Positions 22,768-33,935 of a stretch of 64,000 bases of DNA are shown here, piece after piece. Source of the stretch: Whalleya microplaca (Eukaryota > Ascomycota > Sordariomycetes > Xylariales > Xylariaceae). Both the position numbers and the translations under genes were made by a program. Below the pieces are notes generated by a model. It searched no databases, was not told where the DNA came from, and was given only the letters and a program-made list of their open reading frames with translations. The stretch lies in the NCBI GenBank assembly GCA_022497155.1, contig MU385717.1, positions 248,001-312,000 of the forward strand, read 5' to 3'. Position 1 is the stretch's first letter. Every line of letters begins with the position of its first letter.

Positions 22768-24330
22768 AGGTCGCTTGGGGATCGCTGGGGGCGGCTGCGA
22801 GGCAGGGAGGCGGTGCGGCGGTAGAGATACTCTCTTGGAGAGGGAGGGAGGAACGTAATCTTTTGAAGCGCAGGGATGGGGATGGGATGGATGACCCCTG
22901 GCGGATGGGATTACGACGCTCGGATGGATCTGAGGAGGGTGTGCTTTGCGTTTGCGTTAGTTCCCGATATACCACCAAAAGGAAGGAGAACAAGCCGAGG
23001 TAGCTTGCGTGAGCATGGAGTTAGGGTCTGATTTCGGTTCGAGGGAGGGTATTCCGCGGATGGAAGGCTGACGAGGTTATTCCATATTTGCTACGTAGAT
23101 TCTACAAGGCAAATTCACATGATACCACATAACTTCAAGAAATTTGGGATGTTCCGTTAGTTTTACTGTGCTACGACTAATGACCGGTTAGGGCATGTCT
23201 CATGCAGTTGGCTTTTGAGCATTGCTACGATTTTGAGCGCTGCTACGTACGGTTGGAAACCATTGGGTTTCCATTCTTAACGAACCTAGTTTGCCTGGTC
23301 AAGACTGTAGACCGCTGAGCGTAAGTCTTATTCCCATGCTGGAGTCAGTACTTCATTCCTCAGCACAACTGCATCCGTTACTTGGATTTTCACGATAGCC
23401 GAAGCTTTTCCTGGGTTTGCATGTCAGAATACTCGAAGTGTATTGGTATTGATGGCGTCTCTAGCTCTCTAAATACTCTCAAATAGGTAGTCGATAGTTG
23501 TACATGGGTGACTATAAATGGTATGTGTTGCTAGAGGGATTATACACATGCACACATCAGATAAGATCAGGTCACAGCAGAGGTTTATATATACTAGTCG
23601 CCCCCTTTCGTGCCGTGTTGGTAGCCTGTTAATCTTCCAAATAAACGATTCTCTCTCGCAGGGATAAGGCCATCACTCATCTTAGTCTCACTCGAGGACA
23701 ATGATGAAGAAAATAGACACTACACATTTAATGCATATCTGACTAGACTGGTTTTCTAGGATTATATACTTTGCTATTCGCTTGCACTGTGACCTAGTAC
23801 CAAGGGATACTAATACATATGTCAAGTTATTATGAGCTGGCTATCAAAGCGGACTTATTAAATAAGGCGTTTGGCATGCTCGTCTATGTCACAATATAGA
23901 CTCATCTCCCCATAACGCTGACGTTGAAATTTGAGTTTAGTCCTCAGAAATAGTGCTTTAATACTCTCGTTCGCAGATTCGAATTCTTCAATACTCGATG
24001 ACACATAAAATGAACTGTCGTGCCGTGAAATAGTTGATCTTCATTATGAATATGGACTTTCCGGACTTTCCAATGAAGACACGAATACATGCATGTATAT
24101 CGATGAAAAAGGATTACATAGTCGCTAAAGGAAAAGGTTGTTCATTGGCGAATCGGTAGTTGGTTTCCACAATTTGTTTCCGTTATCTCGAAGTAACGAT
24201 AGAAAATGATCAAAACGAACTATAACATCTGATGACTCACCTAATTGAGAAAGATGATATAGTAGGTATCATTCTCGCGAATCCGACCTTCAACTGCATC
24301 CGAAGACGGAACCGCCGCGATTGAGTCACC
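22768..24330. other. Intergenic region, nothing recognised
   Basis: About 1.56 kb between the DUF3602 gene and the acetyltransferase gene. Apart from presumed 3' and 5' untranslated sequence, I see AT-rich unique DNA with no open frame of note and no repeat element. Confidence 0.55.
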
Positions 24331-25577
24331 ATGCGCAAGGAGCTGGGCTCGGGCTTGAAGGCAACCTCTAAGGTTACCGAGAGGTCTAACAACCTACCCT
24401 CTCTAGCTTACCAGCTACGCCTCAGCTCGAACCTACCCGTAGGCCTCCTAGACATGACAGGAGAAAAGGCCCCCGACGTGGACATCTACAAGGAGCCGCC
24501 GGAGCACCTCCTCGAGATCCTGAAAGCCCACATCCCACACTCGCTTCCCCTCCTACGGCGCCTGCGGTTCATGCGCTTCGCCGGCGGCAGCACTGCGCAC
24601 ACGCACATCCTGTTCGCGTCGGAGCCGCCGTCGTACTACGCCGCCGAGGCGCCATTCACGGCCGCGTACCTGGACTTCTCGCGCGGGCCCGAGACCGAGG
24701 TCTGGCTGTACTCGTCGCTCGAGCGCGCCGCCACGGACCCCTCGGCCTTCCACCCCGACGCGTTGCAGGACGGCGAGGAGACCGCCGTGCGCGCGCTGCG
24801 CACCGTCAAGCGCCTGCGCGACGAGTACTCAGAGGAGCGCCGGGAGGTGCCGACCGTGTTCGCGGGCACGCTGAGCGAGGCCCTCAGGCGCGTGCTGGTC
24901 GGAAATCGCGGCTTCGTGGTGCCGTACTGCGAGCCCTACGACAAGTGGGTGTTCCAAGTGGACAAGCTGCCGGTGCCGGACGTGCCGAATGCGAGCGCGC
25001 TGGCGGATGGGATGCGCTGGGAGAGCGTGCGCAGGGCGGATATCCCGTTTATGCTGTCGAGATCGAAGATCCCGCGGAAGGAGTACGTGTGCATTGCATG
25101 GCCTGGTTTTGTGTTTGCTATGTTTACCTACCGCCTATCGTCTCTTGAGGTGATTGTTTTTATCATGACGTGTGTGAAATTGACGAAGTGTCTACATAGA
25201 CGAACGGTTACACTCCTGCCTAGCATGGCCCTTTATCGCGAGGATGGAACGCCCGTGGCGTGGTGTTTCTTAGGTGGGTTGTACGAATAGGTGTATGGTG
25301 TTTCACAACCTATGAAAGCTGATCTGCAAATCTAGGACCCGATTCTTCGCTGACCAGTCTGCATTGCGAGGAAGAATATCGCGGTAGAGGCTTTGCCAAA
25401 GCTGTTGCGGCCAAGTTGTTACGAGAGCATCTGGCGGACTACGGTGACGATGGGTATTGCTGGGCAGATGTAGCACCGGACAACCTGAGCAGTCAGGGCG
25501 TCTGCAAGAGCTTAGGTGGGAAGATTGCATCGGCGGTATCTTGGTTCGTCTACCTTACTCTACTATGTGCTGTATAA
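24331..25577 (+). CDS. GNAT-family N-acetyltransferase (FR47-like), 355 aa
   Basis: Predicted acetyl-CoA-dependent N-acyltransferase of unknown substrate. Exons 24331-25082, 25200-25273, 25336-25577 close in frame. The N-terminal half contains HIPHSLPLLRRLRF and a stretch typical of fungal FR47/glycine-acyltransferase-like proteins. The acetyl-CoA-binding motif A is at about residues 282-300 (LHCEEEYRGRGFAKAVAAK), preceded by the strand VAWCFLGPDSSLTSL and followed by DVAPDNLSSQGVCKSLGG. Intron 1 (117 bp) is stop-free and a multiple of three, so its retention would keep the frame. The start is uncertain: the frame opens at 24331, but the family-like sequence begins at the internal ATG 24454 (MTGEKAPDVDIY), where codon use also turns strongly GC-rich. 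It is convergent with the UROD gene, only 94 bp between stops. Confidence 0.85.
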
Positions 25578-25671
25578 CAATAAAGTATTAACAAGAATTA
25601 GGAGTAGGATAGACCTAGATCGGAGCTTCCCGGATCAATAAATCAGTCCGGTGAGCGAGGCTGTTCGCGCA

Positions 25672-26939
25672 TCACCGACTAGTTAATCGCTGGATCTCTT
25701 CTAGATAGAACTTTAGATCATCTGGCTTAACCAAGGGCGTGATGCCGTGGCCGAGGTTGGCAATCCATCCTTTCTTGCCACCTCCAAAACCATCAACCAT
25801 CGCTTTTACAGTCTCTGATATAGAGGTCCTCGTGCCGTATAGCACACCAGGATCCGCATTGCCCTGTAGCACGACGCGCCGATTACCCCTAATCTTGACA
25901 GCGTCCGCAGGCTCGATAAGCCAATCCAAACCCACAACATTGTAGCCTAGATCACAGATGGAATCCAGTGCGTAGTTGGCCCCTTTAGGGAAAACAATCA
26001 TAGGCACAGGATCTAATTTCAACTCGGCTAGTTTCTTTGGCAAGTGCTCTGAGATATAAGCTAGGTAGGGTGCACTGAATGTCTTGAAAGTCGCGGGCGA
26101 GAGCTCTCCAGCCCATGAATCGAATACTTGAACCAACTAAAGGTCCTCATCAGCCTTTGTGTGATTGGGAAGACAGGTGACTTTTCTTACCTGAGCTCCA
26201 GCTTGGACCTGTAATGCCAGATATTCAACGCATATTTCAGCGATCTTTTGCAGTAGAGCCTTCGACTCTTCAGGGTAGCGATATATCCACTTCTTGCTCT
26301 CGATGAAGAGCTTGGTGCCACCGCCTTCGACCATGTAACAGAAGAGAGTCCAGGGAGCACCGCAGAAGCCAATTAAAGGCACACGGCCTTTCAACTTCTT
26401 CCTCGTCAGGGTTATAGCTTTGTAAACGTAATCCAGCTCGGCCGCAACGTCTACGTCTTTGTTGAGGACCTGGAAGTACTGGCCATCATCTGGGGATTTT
26501 AAGGGGCTCGGAAAATGCGGTCCTTTTTTATCGACCATCTCAACTACCATGCCCATCGCCTGGGGTATGACCAGAATGTCAGAGAATATAATTGAGGCGT
26601 CTAATAAACCGTCGAAGCGCTCAATGGGTTGCAAGGTCAGGGTAGAGGCGATCTCGGGAGTTCGGCAGCATTCGAAGAAGTCATGATTACCCTTGGCTTC
26701 GTGGTATTCCGGCAGGTAGCGGCCAGCTGTATATCTAGATGAGCAAATAGAGGCAAATTGGGATGATCTGATATTACATACCTTGACGCATAATCCATAT
26801 GGGAGCTCGTTCCACATCCTCGCCTGTAGGAGGAGCTTAGCAAGGCGTCATTTATAACCGTCACGAGCGACCAAAGTTACGCACCCCAAGCTGTCCTCAA
26901 TATCAGATCATTCTTCAACGGTTCGAATTCCTGAGCCAT
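25672..26939 (-). CDS. HEM12: Uroporphyrinogen decarboxylase, 365 aa
   Basis: Cytosolic heme-biosynthesis enzyme that removes four acetate carboxyl groups from uroporphyrinogen III to give coproporphyrinogen III. Exons 26939-26885, 26823-26782, 26726-26191, 26136-25672 close in frame; length equals the usual ~365 aa. Signatures: [16 protein letters not shown] (residues 25-40, substrate-binding arginines), [17 protein letters not shown] (catalytic Asp loop), [32 protein letters not shown], and [10 protein letters not shown] with the conserved histidine. Two very short 5' exons (55 and 42 nt) precede the main body. The 5' end faces the gene at 27416, giving a 476-bp shared promoter with two CCAAT pentamers. 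Confidence 0.97.
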
Positions 26940-27415
26940 GATAAACGAACAATTGGCTTGTTTACAATTTCCTCTTAGAAAAGAGAAACTAATTGAGAAG
27001 TAGAAAGCAGGAATAGGCTGTTGTCGCGACTAGGTATTGCGACTATTGCAACTACATAAAAGTACCCCGCGAAAACGTGGGTGGGATGGACCCCTGTAAG
27101 AATATATACGCATAGTTATTCAAGCGCATAACTGCATCAAATCTAGTTACATAAAACGATTTATGCAATTAACTTTGAGGTGAAGCCCTGTCGCCCAATG
27201 AGACTGTCCAATTACACAGCTTATTATCCATCTCAAAGCATCAATTCATGTGTTCGACTTATTTTACGAAGCACGAGTCTACGATTTCTCCTGTCATATT
27301 ACAAGGGATTGCCGCCACACCTCTTCCCACCTCACCAGTACCTTTCGCTCGAAATGATAATATAGTGCAAAACTTGCCCTGGCCAAGAGCAGGGCCTGTT
27401 TAGTATTTGCCGTCC
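26940..27415. promoter_or_regulatory. Divergent promoter with CCAAT boxes
   Basis: This 476-bp interval separates the start codons of HEM12 (minus) and the 708-aa protein gene (plus). CCAAT occurs at 27195-27199 and 27208-27212 on the plus strand, and once on the minus strand about 13 bp upstream of the HEM12 ATG. CCAAT is the site of the Hap/CBC complex, which with HapX controls heme and iron genes in filamentous fungi (established knowledge). I did not see the full bipartite HapX site at the expected spacing. Confidence 0.35.
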
Positions 27416-29542
27416 ATGTCTCTCCCACCAGCCTCGCAATGCTGCCGAGTTGTCCACCGACGACTACGTCCACAACACAATCATTTTTGGGTTCCGGATA
27501 GCCTCCTTTCCGCCGCCTTCGAGCGATTTTGTGCCGTGTCTAGGACCTCTGCTCGATATGGCTCTTCTGTCCCCGGTCCAATGGAGAGTCGAAAACGCAT
27601 GGGGAAGAGGCAGATGGGAGAGCTCAATTTCGGACATTCGCATCCCGCGGCAGCGCCATGGGAGCTTGAGAGCTTGGTCGATCTGACACAATGGAAATGG
27701 TTACCGCCATCGTCGCCTAGCACCCGATCCCAACATCACCGAACTAAGGAAACATCGCGACAAAGCTTGAGCGATATTATTAGAAATTGGGCTGGGGTGC
27801 CAGCAATCGATTCGACCACACAAAAGCACGAACAAGCACCGCCAAATCGTAGCAGAATGGCATCGGCGCTGGATATACACTTCGATGGGCCCGCTGCGTT
27901 CTATGCGACAGATGCGTCGACGATCGAGGAGCGGCCGTCGATAGCTTGGGATGCTCGTCATACTCCACAGGGCGTTGCTGATACGGCCCTAAGCGCTCTA
28001 CTTCAGGATTTGTCATCGAAAGCGGCATCAGATACACTGTTTAACTTCACTACCTTTTGCGACAGCTGGAAGCAACATTTGACCGACCGCTGTTTCAGTG
28101 ATGAGATCATCTGCTCTGTTCTGAAAGCCATCAAACAGGCACTTTCCTTGGCACAACAACAGATCAACGGGCCGTTGTCGCTTGGATTCGCCAACAAAGC
28201 AAAGCTGGTGCTATTCGATTCGACAATTCAAGGGTTGTCCTGCCGCAGATCCCCCGAGTCCACTCATTTTGATCACCATACTGTGAACTACCTTCTTCAT
28301 GAGATATCTGAGCTTCCACGGAACATGATCCGCCTTTTCAAGGATGCCATGGCCCTCATACCCGATTGTCACATAAAGGACATGTCTGCGGGCATACTGT
28401 CAAACTTGTGCGCTTACTTCACGACCATAGGGCGTGGAGGCAAGCCTGCCTCACTGGCGAGACAGGCCAATAGGATGGCTGAACCATCGAAAAAGCTTAC
28501 CTTGGTTGAGAACCGCAATATCCTCAACGCGGCTTCACAGCAGCTAGTCATGCACAACTTATCGAAGGACCTTGACTATCCTCGAATGCGCCAAGGTTGG
28601 CTACTCCTATTAGCCCGACTACCGGACATCGGCGAAGACTACCTGGTCAGGATATGTTTACTTTTAGAAACTGGCAGAGAAGTCGAACCTCTTTCCAATA
28701 GGGATGTATGCCAACTTTACCTAGCCCTTGCTAAGCGGCGTTCCCCTATTAAGTGTGTCACAACTGTAGAGAATTCACTACAATTAACGCAAGGTTTGGA
28801 AGACTCCCAATACTATTCCACCCTGAGCAGTGCTTTGTGGAAAACTGGCCAACGGGACTTGATCAAGGGTCTATGCAAGTTCCTAGGCCATCTTGGCCGG
28901 GAGCAAGACATTGTCCAACTTGTGAAAGGGCTTCGGAATATCTTGACGAATGAAGCATCTCCACTGGTGACCCTTGCAGTGGGCATGAAGGAGCCTTTGT
29001 TGGCCCTGGATATATTATATCTCTATATGGAGAGCAGAAGGGCCGGTTTGGACTTCTGGAATTCCGATTTTGGATCCGATGCGTTGAGCATGCTGACGAA
29101 GTCTCCATCTCTGAGACATCTGAAGCTCCTATCTGCATTAGGCCTCCATGCAAAGAATCTCGAGCGACGTCAGCTCTGGGCAGGGCCGAGAAGAGCCGGG
29201 CGTAACATCCAAATCCGTAAGCGTCAGATCTGGAAGACCGCTAGAGCAGCGAGGGCGTTTTCACGGTCACCAAGTGTTTCGAGGAGAACAGCTTTGACAC
29301 TGATTTCCCAGTGTATCAGGTATCTCGTAAGCCACGACGCTGTAATAACAGTCGAGGTTCTGCGCGCGCTTTTCTACAACATCACGAGAGACCTTGCAGA
29401 AGGGCGACCGGGTATAACTAGCCGGTTACGATGGTTTCTGCAATTGCTATTAAAGCGGGCCGGTCCTGACGAGGTGTCCCGGACAGGACTAGCCCTCAAG
29501 CGATGGAGGGAAAGTAATTATAAGGTCCCGCCTATTTGGTAA
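27416..29542 (+). CDS. Orphan 708-aa protein, probably mitochondrial, helical
   Basis: Single-exon gene I do not recognise. Start is the ATG at 27416 (the frame begins 9 nt earlier only with TTG). The N-terminus is Arg-rich and poor in acidic residues (CCRVVHRRLRPQ), as in mitochondrial targeting sequences. From about residue 180 the protein reads as successive amphipathic helices (for example SALLQDLSSKAASDTL, VRICLLLETGREVEPLSN, LDILYLYMESRRAGLDF), suggesting an alpha-helical repeat fold such as PPR-like organellar RNA factors. The C-terminal ~100 residues are very basic (RAGRNIQIRKRQIWKTARAA), consistent with RNA binding. All functional statements are inference; no catalytic motif is visible. 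It shares a promoter with HEM12. Confidence 0.8.
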   Translation: MSLPPASQCCRVVHRRLRPQHNHFWVPDSLLSAAFERFCAVSRTSARYGSSVPGPMESRKRMGKRQMGELNFGHSHPAAAPWELESLVDLTQWKWLPPSSPSTRSQHHRTKETSRQSLSDIIRNWAGVPAIDSTTQKHEQAPPNRSRMASALDIHFDGPAAFYATDASTIEERPSIAWDARHTPQGVADTALSALLQDLSSKAASDTLFNFTTFCDSWKQHLTDRCFSDEIICSVLKAIKQALSLAQQQINGPLSLGFANKAKLVLFDSTIQGLSCRRSPESTHFDHHTVNYLLHEISELPRNMIRLFKDAMALIPDCHIKDMSAGILSNLCAYFTTIGRGGKPASLARQANRMAEPSKKLTLVENRNILNAASQQLVMHNLSKDLDYPRMRQGWLLLLARLPDIGEDYLVRICLLLETGREVEPLSNRDVCQLYLALAKRRSPIKCVTTVENSLQLTQGLEDSQYYSTLSSALWKTGQRDLIKGLCKFLGHLGREQDIVQLVKGLRNILTNEASPLVTLAVGMKEPLLALDILYLYMESRRAGLDFWNSDFGSDALSMLTKSPSLRHLKLLSALGLHAKNLERRQLWAGPRRAGRNIQIRKRQIWKTARAARAFSRSPSVSRRTALTLISQCIRYLVSHDAVITVEVLRALFYNITRDLAEGRPGITSRLRWFLQLLLKRAGPDEVSRTGLALKRWRESNYKVPPIW

Positions 29543-30957
29543 AGAGAACGCGATCGGGGGGGGGGGCGTAGTAGAATATGGCTTAGTTCCAAGCCAGTCA
29601 GATTATCTGATGCCGCTAGCTGGGGACCAATGAACTGCGTGTAAATCGGAGCCTTGGATTTCACATGTGTGATCATAGGCATAGTGTATGTAGAATCTTA
29701 GATTGCGTACCTATCAAATGATGCAAAAGTCTACAAGTCTACAGTACGGCAGGCTGAGGCGTCCGGTCTGCGTTTGGCTGGTTCGCTACCGGCGCGGAAG
29801 AGAATTGTGATAGGCATGGCAGCTTACAGTTCTGTTGGATATGGATCGCCCATTTCCTTGTGTTTCGTTCCACGACAGTCGGATCTCTGGGCATAATCGA
29901 ACGCTTTGGTCTAAAAGCCTCTCAGCTGTTTCGATGCTGATGCGACCCGGCGGCCTTGTCTCGATGAGGCACAACATTCGAGACGGATGCGTCAACTTTC
30001 GCGCCACGCCTATTCCTTCTATTTCTCCTCGGGCCTGCCTGGACGGGGATCTTCCACCTGTCCATTCCTAGAGGCTAGGGAATAGCTGGTTCATCGCTTG
30101 CGAGGTTGGGGCTACGGCGTTGATTGGATCACCTGCCAGGGCTTTCGAAGAAAGGTTGGGAAGTGTGTCTGCAGCCGATAGCACTTGATGGAGAAAAGCC
30201 ACAGAGGCTAACGCCCGCGACAGTCATCCTGGAACGCTTGTGTACCCGTACCCTCTACCCATAAGCCGGGATAGGTTACCCAGTGCTGTCTTTGGCGAAC
30301 TGCGGCCAGCGCCCGGTCAAGCCATTCCTCGTACGTGTGTATTCGCGAAACCCCCGCTGTTTCTCTGAGCACGTCTCCCTTTTACATGCCCGCGGGCGTA
30401 GGTCATTCTCTCCTGAGTTATCACGATACTTTCTGCACCGCGGCTTTTCTTGCAGATTTCGTCATGCAGCAGGCGGCGGACTACTGCCCTGGCGTTTTTT
30501 CCATTGCTCATGCAAGGGAGTCTAAGGTAATACCGCATCCCAACGTGCATACTCTCGCCAGGTTTACCCAATTCCCCAAGAACGCTGCCGCTGCCGCTGG
30601 CCATAGCTTCTGGTTATTATAAAGCGGGAAGCCTGCAGCGCGCTCGCTACACCTACATCAATACTTTACGTCCGTATCCCACATCGAAATACCGTGAAGG
30701 CCATCTATCAAAGCTGGAGAAGCCTGGGCCCCTGTGAACGAAATTGGTGTTTTGTCTCCGTTTTACCAGTTCGCCGGGCGCGCTGGGGTGGGATCTGGCA
30801 TGAGATCGAGGGCCGAATGGGCCTATGAGAACGAGCTCCGATCCACTGGACTGGACTGGCCGCCGCAGCAGCAGCAGCGCCGGCAGATCTACGCAGTCCG
30901 TCGAGGGCTCCGGACCCTTTGGGATCGCGCCATAAGCTGACGAGAGCGTCGCCAACC
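29543..30957. other. Intergenic region upstream of the Zn2Cys6 gene
   Basis: About 1.4 kb, relatively GC-rich compared with other spacers, with overlapping open frames on both strands of up to ~100 codons. None has a recognisable motif. A G-run (29557-29566) follows the stop of the upstream gene. The 3' part presumably carries the transcription-factor promoter. Confidence 0.5.
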
Positions 30958-33935
30958 ATGGATCATACGGGCCAAGCGGCCGGTTACGAGTCGGCGACAG
31001 GAGACCATTTACGGCATCCGTGGCAGACCAAACCTATTCGTCGACGTAACCGAATGATCAATAGGTAAGATTGATTCCGTAACCTAAATATGCGCGATCA
31101 GAAGTTGGCTTAGTTACGTCCTTACGTCCAGCTCCCTTTTTCCGTCTGCTAGTCAGCGCACGCTGCTAATATCTAAGTACGGGGCACACCCTGAGAAACG
31201 AACGTTGGTTTCCAGCACTTGGGGAACCGATGTTTTGTTTTCTTGTGCCTCGTATGCCAAAGCTGTCTAGAATGTCGAAGAAGAAAGTTGAAGTGTTCCA
31301 AGACAAGCCCCTCGTGTACCAACTGCATGAAAGCGGCCCGAGAATGTCTCTACATTGGCCCGCGACTAGATGAGGCGAGCCAGATGCGCCTGGCAGAGAT
31401 TAAAGAGAAGCAGGGGACCCTGGAGCGACAGCTCGAACGGGACGTTGCGAAGTCGACATCTAAGAGTGCTCAGCAGCAGCGCATTTTGGCCGACGAGGTT
31501 GGGAACGATGACGATGATCAGCGGGATCTAGAGGCTACTCCGCTCGCGGCTCTGGACTTGACGTATGATGACGACGCTGATGGGACAGAGGACATGATAG
31601 ATTTGGGAATTCAGATTGGGAAAATGCGTATCACGGAAAGGATAGGAGGGCTCTCCAGACCGAGGATTTCTGAGGAGGTACGGACTCTACATGACAGCTG
31701 AGAATTATCTCTTACAGATATTTCTAGATATCCGCCGGCATTGCTAGCCAGCAACAGTCGCCCGATCAACTTCCACGACACGGAGGACAGATCCCGAGAC
31801 CCGAAGACATACCGGACGGACTGCATGGCACGTCTTTACCCGAATTCCTGAGGCCTGGGACGGAGTACATTGTCCCTACCAGTGGTTTCTTCTTCGGGCA
31901 GATTGGCGAATCGCCGTCTATTATGCAGTTCTTACCGTTCAGGGCGGCCGCAGACAACTTCATTAAACACTACCTAATTGCCGTCCACCCGATAGCCCCT
32001 TGTACCCACCGGCCATCGCTGGAAGCGGCATACGCGACGTTTTGGGAAGAGATCATCGCAGGGTTCGAGCCTCGACCTTCGATACAGGCCGTCATTTTTG
32101 CAGCTATGTTCAGCGGAGCGATCAGCATGGATGAGAATGATATAATGCGCGAAATAAGCGGATATCCCAAAGACAACTGGGTGGCGAGTCTTAAGATGGG
32201 CACCGAGACGGCTTTGAGCAAGGCGAATTTCCTGAGGACTACGAAGGTGGAAACGATGCAGGCATTTATCATGTACATGGTGAGTTCAACCGTCTCAGAT
32301 AAGCTAACGACACTAATTCCACGAAGCTTCCGTTATGTAGGGCGGAAGTGTCGAGAGCGCATTCCGTGCTCGTGGGTGCTGCAGTACGGATGGCCGAGTG
32401 TATGGGCTTACATCGTGATGGAGATGCCTACGGCCTGACCCCCTTAGAAACGCACGTCCGTCGGTTAATCTGGCACCAGCTCTGCTTCCTGGATATTCGG
32501 ACCTGTGAGGCCCAGGGACCAAAACCAGTTATTCGACGAGATGATTACGACACAAAATTACCCCTAAATTGTAACGAGGACGAACTTACACATGCGATCG
32601 CACCTCCGGAGTCGGTAGACATCTGGACCACTAACACTCTCTCCCTGATTCGTTTCGAGATAAACGAGATGATGAGGGCGATCTGGCTCGACAGGCGGAG
32701 ACTAGAAACCCACAAGCTAACCTTAACAGCCGTGCTCGCGAAGATCGAGAACTTCCGCCGGCGGATGTCGGAGAAGTACGACCACCTCCTGGACGTGACG
32801 CAGCCGCTCCAGCGGTACGCCAAGTGCGTGATGTACCTGCTGATGTACCGGCTGCACGTCATGATCCTGCACCCGTACCACTCGAACGCGGCGAACCCGA
32901 TGCCGCCGCGCCTGAACCAGCTGCTCATCACGTCGGGCATCACCATCGTCGAGCTGGCCATCCAGCTCGAGACCAACGGCGTCTTCCAGGACTGGGCCTG
33001 GTACCTCGGCGCCTACTTCCAGTACCAGATCGCCCTCCTGCTCGCCACCGAGGTCTACTTCCGCCCCCAGTCCGGCGAGGCCGACCGCATTTGGTCCTGC
33101 CTCGACTACGTCTTCGGCTTGGACCGGAGGCTGCCGCCCGAGGCCAAGGGCTTGCAGGTATTGTCTGAGATCCAGAACAAGACCGCGATTTACATGCGGA
33201 TGCGCAAGAGTACGTATTCTACACTATCCTAGCTTCCCCCCCCCCCCCCTTTAAATATATACTAACCCTCACACCCCACTCCAGTGCGCGGCCCCACGTC
33301 CCTCGCGCGCGCCATGCCCGGCCACAACGTCCTAGCCGGGACCGGGACCGGCCCCTCGCCATCCTCCGCCACCGCGTCCGGGGGGCCGCCCCCGTTCCCA
33401 CCGGGCCCCTCACTCGAGTCGATGCAGCAACAGGGGGGTGGTGCACCCAAAGTCGAGCGGGTGACCACGCCGCCGCCATTCCAGACCGCCGCAGGCAACA
33501 ACATGGCACGCCAGCCGCCGCCGCCGTCGCAGATGGTGTTCGCGGGCGTGTCCGACAGCCAGGCGCTCTGGAGCCTGCCGCCGAACCGCGGCAGCCCGGG
33601 CAGCAGCGATGCGTCGAGTGTTGCGCACGCGGCGCAGGGAGGAGCGGCGGCGGCGGGGTTGGTGCAGGGGGGTGGGATTATGGATAATATTGACTGGGTA
33701 CGTATGTTGTCTGCCTTTTCCCCCGGTGCTTGTGTGATGTGAAGTGGACGCGGCGCTGTGATGTGAGGACCATGAATGAATGAATGAATGAATGAATGAA
33801 TGAGAGTGTGTGCTGACTTTGTTGTGGGATTAGGATACCGTTAATGCGCTCTTCCCGCATGATCCCCAGACGGGCGGGCTGAGTATCCAGGGGTTTCACG
33901 ACGCGAACTTTGGGGTGCAGGGCTGGGCTGGTTAA
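30958..33935 (+). CDS. Zn2Cys6 fungal-type transcription factor, 823 aa
   Basis: Nuclear DNA-binding regulator with target genes unknown. Exons 30958-31064, 31263-31677, 31728-32279, 32327-33209, 33285-33697, 33834-33935 close in frame. Exon 1 encodes a basic tail ending PIRRRNRMIN; a split Ser codon joins it to the zinc cluster in exon 2. The cluster (residues 37-64) has spacing C-x2-C-x6-C-x6-C-x2-C-x6-C with the RRRKLKC core. A coiled-coil linker (EIKEKQGTLERQLERDV) and acidic region follow. The fungal-specific transcription factor homology region spans roughly residues 250-430 (HPIAPCTHRPSLEAAYATF, SVLVGAAVRMAECMGLHRDG, RRLIWHQLCFLDIRTCE). The C-terminus is Pro/Gly/Ser-rich with Gln, activation-domain-like. 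Exon 4 from about 32730 and exon 5 use far more G/C-ending codons than the first half. Confidence 0.9.
33772..33803. repeat. (ATGA)n microsatellite in TF intron 5
   Basis: Eight consecutive ATGA units lie in the last intron (33698-33833) of the Zn2Cys6 gene, 30 bp before the acceptor. Confidence 0.95.

Noticed and set aside
31219..31262. ATG at 31219 giving a hydrophobic cysteine-rich N-terminus of the zinc-cluster factor
   Set aside because: Sequence reads as intron; the exon at 30958-31064 splices in frame and gives a basic flank as expected for Zn2Cys6 proteins.
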